From NCBI GenBank assembly GCA_041547565.1, contig JBFEUI010000106.1, positions 1 through 9,601 on the forward strand: a stretch of 9,601 nucleotides of DNA, given 5' to 3'. The DNA comes from JBFEUI01 sp041547565 (GTDB taxonomy: Bacteria > Pseudomonadota > Gammaproteobacteria > Thiohalomonadales > Thiohalomonadaceae). The notes under the pieces are model-generated. The model was not told the origin of the DNA, searched no databases, and saw only the letters and a program-made list of their open reading frames with translations. A program made the translations under genes and the position numbers. How positions within the stretch are numbered: the first letter of the stretch is position 1; the number at the start of each line of letters is the position of its first letter. Shown here in pieces: positions 7,465 to 9,601 of this stretch.

Positions 7465-8023
7465 CAACCTGCTGGTGCTCCATCCTGCGCAGCCGGACCA
7501 TGCGCCCGACCCCGATGCGGTACGGCAAACACTCATCGAGATCGGTTTTATCGGTGAGGAGTTTGAGTTCAGGGGCAGACGCCACCACAAGCCGGGCGAG
7601 GAGTTTCTCTACCTGCTGACGTTCCTCGGCTGCTCACCCGTGGTGGCACTGGGCGAGCCGGGCAAAACGGGCGATGAATTTGCCCATATACAGTTGGAGG
7701 GCCCGTTCAGCGAACCGCAGTTCCTCTGCGCAGACAACATCAAGGTGCCGCGTTGCCGTTGCGGCTACCGCCTGGAACAGTGGCAGACGATGATCGATAC
7801 CTGGCAGAACGACAAGGTCGGGTACCGCTGGACCTGCCCCGCCTGCGATACATCGCAACGCCCGGAAAAGCTGAAGTGGAAACAGTGCGCCGCATTCGGA
7901 CGCTTTTTCATCAAGGTATGGGGCGTCTTCGAGGGTGAGGCGGTACCCAGCGAGGCGTTGCTGGCCAGACTTGAGCAATGCACGGGCCACGCATGGCAAT
8001 ACAGCTATCTGCGTTTCGCATAA
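7457..8023 (+). CDS. Conserved-looking protein with zinc-ribbon-like cysteines
   Basis: I do not recognise this 188-residue protein by name. It starts inside the M61 stop region (ATGGCTGA, 8-nt overlap) with GAAAGG 8 nt ahead, so it is most likely the second gene of the M61 operon. It has no signal peptide or membrane helix. The first half is acidic and mixed alpha/beta (VRQTLIEIGFIGEEFEF; FLYLLTFLGCSPVV). The middle carries C100-R-C102 and, 24 residues later, C127-P-A-C130 in YRWTCPACD, a spacing that could bind one zinc like a small ribbon; C91 and C144 are further cysteines. The C terminus is rich in aromatics (FIKVWGVFEGEAVP, HAWQYSYLRFA). Codon use matches the M61 gene, so it is native to this region. 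A cytoplasmic partner of the peptidase or a nucleic-acid-binding role are both possible; neither is shown. Confidence 0.75.
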   Translation: MADNLLVLHPAQPDHAPDPDAVRQTLIEIGFIGEEFEFRGRRHHKPGEEFLYLLTFLGCSPVVALGEPGKTGDEFAHIQLEGPFSEPQFLCADNIKVPRCRCGYRLEQWQTMIDTWQNDKVGYRWTCPACDTSQRPEKLKWKQCAAFGRFFIKVWGVFEGEAVPSEALLARLEQCTGHAWQYSYLRFA

Positions 8024-8036
8024 ACGACACTATCAA

Positions 8037-8076
8037 TAAAACGTGTGTCGCTGCACAGGCAGGTTGATACGTTTTA
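8037..8076 (+). terminator. Stem-loop after the M61 operon, possible weak terminator
   Basis: TAAAACGT (8037-8044) pairs perfectly with ACGTTTTA (8069-8076), and the pairing can extend by one G-U and one T-A. The loop is long, about 22-24 nt. It begins 14 nt after the stop codon. A run of Ts is present only within the stem's right arm, so it is not a classical intrinsic terminator; position is the main support. Confidence 0.3.
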
Positions 8077-8092
8077 CTGAAAATGCCGTTTC

Positions 8093-8107
8093 TCAGATGC
8101 GACCGTA
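8093..8107 (+). repeat. Split direct repeat, left copy (TCAGAT + GCGACCGTA)
   Basis: TCAGATGCGACCGTA here recurs at 9585-9601 in the same orientation with CC inserted after TCAGAT. The two copies bracket the AT-rich, minus-strand gene segment. The second copy runs into the window edge, so the true repeat length is unknown. Confidence 0.4.
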
Positions 8108-8285
8108 GTAGAACTCAAAAGAGGCTAGTATGTGGTCTGCTTCCGTGCAAATAGCAAACGTTCAACGCGCGCATAAAAGGGGGCGAGGCGCAGCCAAGAC
8201 CACAGCCTTCTTACTGGCTGATTGAAGTTATACGCCGGATTTTGCAGCAATTTTCTTCCTTTATGAACACCAGAATGGTATCGGA

Positions 8286-8666
8286 TCATATTTTACCTGA
8301 ATTATTTTCGTCAGGTTCTTTACCGTTTTTTTCTTGAAGAAGCTGCAGGTGCTTAATTACTTTTTGAGACATCTCAATGAACTGTTCCCCTGACTTAACC
8401 GCTTCAGCCTCTTTTCCCAGATGCAATGCAGTTATTAGGTTTCCAGCCAATTTATGAAATGCATCATGGTCCTCGATCAACTTCTCAAATTCAGGAAAAT
8501 CCTTGAATCGCATTGAAGACTCGGAAATCAACCATTGCCCAAGTGCGCATTTGTCATGTTGGGTAATTGCCTGAAGGTCTTCTTCAGTAATTTTTTCGTC
8601 GCCAAGAAGTGATGCAATATTTTCTATCCATTCAAGATGCTTGGTTATTTCTTGTCCTATATCCAT
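8286..8666 (-). CDS. Stand-alone CZB-domain zinc-binding protein
   Basis: The 126-residue protein is essentially one CZB (chemoreceptor zinc-binding) domain. The family's conserved elements are all present: H10 in HLEW; the signature H37-D-K-C40-A-L-G43-Q-W45; and H67-D-A-F-H71. H10, C40, H67 and H71 are the expected 3-His/1-Cys zinc ligands. CZB domains usually sit at the C terminus of soluble chemoreceptors or the N terminus of some diguanylate cyclases, where zinc binding (and, in some, oxidation of the zinc-cysteine) controls output. Here no effector domain is attached; the tail (about 108-126) is polar and charged. It is probably a soluble cytoplasmic sensor or zinc-binding partner. ATG at 8666, preceded by AGGGGGGG with TT between, an unusually G-rich ribosome binding site. 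It lies 91 nt downstream of the lipoprotein gene on the same strand, in AT-rich DNA unlike the region to the left. Confidence 0.85.
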   Translation of the reverse strand: MDIGQEITKHLEWIENIASLLGDEKITEEDLQAITQHDKCALGQWLISESSMRFKDFPEFEKLIEDHDAFHKLAGNLITALHLGKEAEAVKSGEQFIEMSQKVIKHLQLLQEKNGKEPDENNSGKI

Positions 8667-8757
8667 AACCCCCCCTATGCAAATCCATACAAAGCCACGG
8701 CGAATCCTGAAACTTCTACTAGTTCATATGCTGGTTTTGAAAGAACCCCATATTCTT

Positions 8758-9156
8758 CTATAAGGTTAATAAAACAAGACCTGCAACGAACATCATAATG
8801 TAGAAACCATGGATTGAAACAACTTCTTCTTTATTTTCAAGACTGAGAATTGCAGCATACTGAATATCTTTAACTTGGACTTCTATCGAATTTCCAGTTT
8901 CTTTGTACTTGTCATTTTCCTGGTTTAGCATCACCTCCTTACCCACAAGTACATTTTTCTCCTTTTTTTCAACAATAAATCTAAACTCATCGCCGTTGTT
9001 CATAAAAACCATTACTAAGTCGCCTTCCCCAACTTTTTGGGGGTAGAGCATTGTTGCCTTGTAGCTCTTATCCGCTGTTGCGCAACCAGCCATAGATAGC
9101 ACAAAAAAAAGCAATAGAGAAAAAACCAATGCGTTTAATGAGTTGCTGTATCTCAT
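8758..9156 (-). CDS. Small lipoprotein with C-terminal hydrophobic helix
   Basis: The product has 132 residues. The N terminus (MRYSNSLNALVFSLLLFFVL then SMAGC) is a lipoprotein signal; C25 is the likely lipidated residue, with Met instead of Leu at -3 of the lipobox. The middle (about 40-105) is beta-rich: GDLVMVFMNNGDEFRFIVEK and later NVLVGKEVML, ending in IEVQVKDIQYAAILS. This resembles small SH3-like barrels in bacterial lipoproteins ('G..V.V...dG..~~F.V......L.G'), but I cannot name a family. Residues about 113-132 (IHGFYIMMFVAGLVLLTL) form a second hydrophobic segment at the very C terminus, so the protein may be held at the membrane at both ends. It is AT-rich in codon use and lies upstream of the CZB gene on the same strand, possibly one transcript. 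No strong Shine-Dalgarno precedes the ATG at 9156. Confidence 0.7.
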   Translation of the reverse strand: MRYSNSLNALVFSLLLFFVLSMAGCATADKSYKATMLYPQKVGEGDLVMVFMNNGDEFRFIVEKKEKNVLVGKEVMLNQENDKYKETGNSIEVQVKDIQYAAILSLENKEEVVSIHGFYIMMFVAGLVLLTL

Positions 9157-9249
9157 ACCATCGTCTCATTTCAGATATTTATGCTATAGAGTTCGGTAAC
9201 CGACGTTACAGTCACATCATCTGATTTCTTAGAACCTTTTTAGTAAGAA

Positions 9250-9289
9250 ACTGGCAATGCGCGCTGCTTAACGAGTGTGCATTGCCAGT
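9250..9289. terminator. Strong 16-bp stem-loop, possible minus-strand terminator
   Basis: ACTGGCAATGC (9250-9260) is the exact reverse complement of GCATTGCCAGT (9279-9289). In plus-strand RNA the stem continues inward through G-U, C-G, G-U, C-G and T-A to an 8-nt loop (9266-9273), giving 16 pairs. On the minus strand the stem is followed by TTTCTTACT, so it could terminate transcription coming from the right and insulate the lipoprotein gene. No T run follows on the plus strand. The two G-U pairs become A/C mismatches in minus-strand RNA, which argues instead for a plus-strand or single-stranded-DNA structure. Confidence 0.45.
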
Positions 9290-9584
9290 CGAACAATTCA
9301 TACCGATGACTAGCTGCAATAAAATCCCACCTGGAACCAACAATGAAATATCTTCGATGAAACAAGATGTTGCTATAGGACCATCGCTAGCACCTGTACT
9401 CAATATTTGCATAATTGTATCCCAAGAAAGAGTTACCCTAGGATCATTGTTGAAATATAGTTTAAAGGGGAGGAGCGGAGACAAACGTGAACGCCAATGT
9501 TCACATTCACTACCCTTCCATTTTTCTACCCAAACCGATTGCTGTCTAAAACCATGTTGTTATCCAAGTCATTACTAGGTAATG

Positions 9585-9601
9585 TCAGATCCGCGACCGT
9601 A
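9585..9601 (+). repeat. Split direct repeat, right copy (TCAGAT-CC-GCGACCGTA)
   Basis: Second copy of the repeat at 8093-8107, same orientation, with two extra bases in the middle. It is cut off by the window edge and directly follows the CATTAC-TAG-GTAATG dyad. Confidence 0.4.

Larger units (their letters stand above)
8024..8285. other. Junction intergenic region with several inverted repeats
   Basis: These 262 nt link the GC-rich plus-strand operon to AT-rich minus-strand genes; no ORF is credible here. It holds the 8-bp stem-loop annotated separately; a CGACAC/GTGTCG pair (8025-8030 / 8045-8050); one copy of a split direct repeat (8093-8107); an 8-bp inverted repeat TGTGGTCT/AGACCACA (8131-8138 / 8197-8204); and a CAGCC/GGCTG pair (8203-8207 / 8216-8220). 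The base composition changes within this stretch, at around 8220-8240. Confidence 0.5.
9157..9601. other. Right-end stretch without a firm gene; stem-loop and weak ORF
   Basis: I find no secure gene in these 445 nt. A minus-strand frame is open from a stop codon at about 9558-9560 down to a TGA just below 9215; its best start is a TTG at 9484 (90 residues). The part NNDPRVTLSWDTIMQIL reads like protein, but the end runs through the stem-loop at 9250-9289 and the start is poor, so it may be a gene remnant. A plus-strand frame at 9282-9578 is its mirror and Cys-rich at the end; I do not believe it. Two small dyads lie here: TCGGT-A-ACCGA (9193-9203), about 40 nt upstream of the lipoprotein start and possibly an operator, and CATTAC-TAG-GTAATG (9570-9584) next to the right-hand repeat. 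Confidence 0.45.

Noticed and set aside
8155..8235. Integron attC site
   Set aside because: GTTCAAC (8160-8166) and GTTATAC (8226-8232 region) look like core sites, and the minus strand has a perfect GTTRRRY, but the inner L boxes do not pair and no long imperfect stem forms. No integrase is visible.
8733..8747. GGTT...AACC hairpin between the lipoprotein and CZB genes
   Set aside because: Six weak pairs including a G-T, three-base loop, and no T run on either strand; not enough for a terminator.
9282..9578. 98-residue plus-strand open frame at the right end
   Set aside because: It starts within the stem-loop, has no Shine-Dalgarno and ends in an implausible Cys/His/Ser-rich tail; it mirrors the minus-strand frame.
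1..9601. CRISPR array, tRNA, rRNA or complete insertion sequence
   Set aside because: No regularly spaced repeats, no cloverleaf or rRNA-like sequence and no transposase motif was seen on either strand.

Overview
The window looks like a gammaproteobacterial chromosome. The GNAT / PLD-like / small secretin-like trio, the M61 'glycyl aminopeptidase' with a PDZ domain, the large two-helix M48 protein and the 6TM-GGDEF protein are all types common in Gammaproteobacteria. The genus cannot be read from the sequence. From about 1 to 8030 the DNA is GC-rich and densely coded. From about 8230 to the right edge it is visibly AT-rich, with small genes on the minus strand, so two compositional regimes meet near 8100-8230.

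Left block (1-1700, plus strand): the 3' end of a GNAT acetyltransferase, a degenerate phospholipase-D-like protein (DUF7931 type), and a periplasmic or outer-membrane secretin-like protein with a signal peptide. The last two lie 2 nt apart and are probably co-transcribed. A large minus-strand gene (1737-4085) converges on them. It encodes a two-helix membrane protein with an M48 HExxH peptidase domain in which the usual third zinc ligand (Glu) appears to be Val. Its start is set by a good Shine-Dalgarno, and a perfect 10-bp inverted repeat flanks a candidate -10 upstream.

Middle block (4092-8023): a 320-nt divergent intergenic region, then a six-helix diguanylate cyclase with intact GGEEF and I-site. 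After it comes an apparent two-gene operon: a cytoplasmic M61 peptidase with a C-terminal PDZ domain, overlapping by 8 nt an unrecognised 188-aa protein with a CxC/CxxC (zinc-ribbon-like) cysteine set.

Right block (8024-9601): a 262-nt gap with several inverted repeats, then two minus-strand genes. One is a stand-alone CZB (chemoreceptor zinc-binding) domain protein; the other is a small lipoprotein with a second, C-terminal hydrophobic helix. The last 445 nt hold a strong 16-bp stem-loop and a doubtful minus-strand open frame. A split 15-base direct repeat (TCAGAT + GCGACCGTA) occurs at 8093-8107 and again at the extreme right end (9585-9601, with 2 extra bases). It brackets the AT-rich segment, so that segment may be an inserted element or part of a repeat-separated accessory array. 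I see no complete defence system, CRISPR array, rRNA or tRNA. The points most worth a second look are the M48 protein without its third zinc ligand, the bracketing repeat, the 9250-9289 stem-loop and the free-standing CZB protein.
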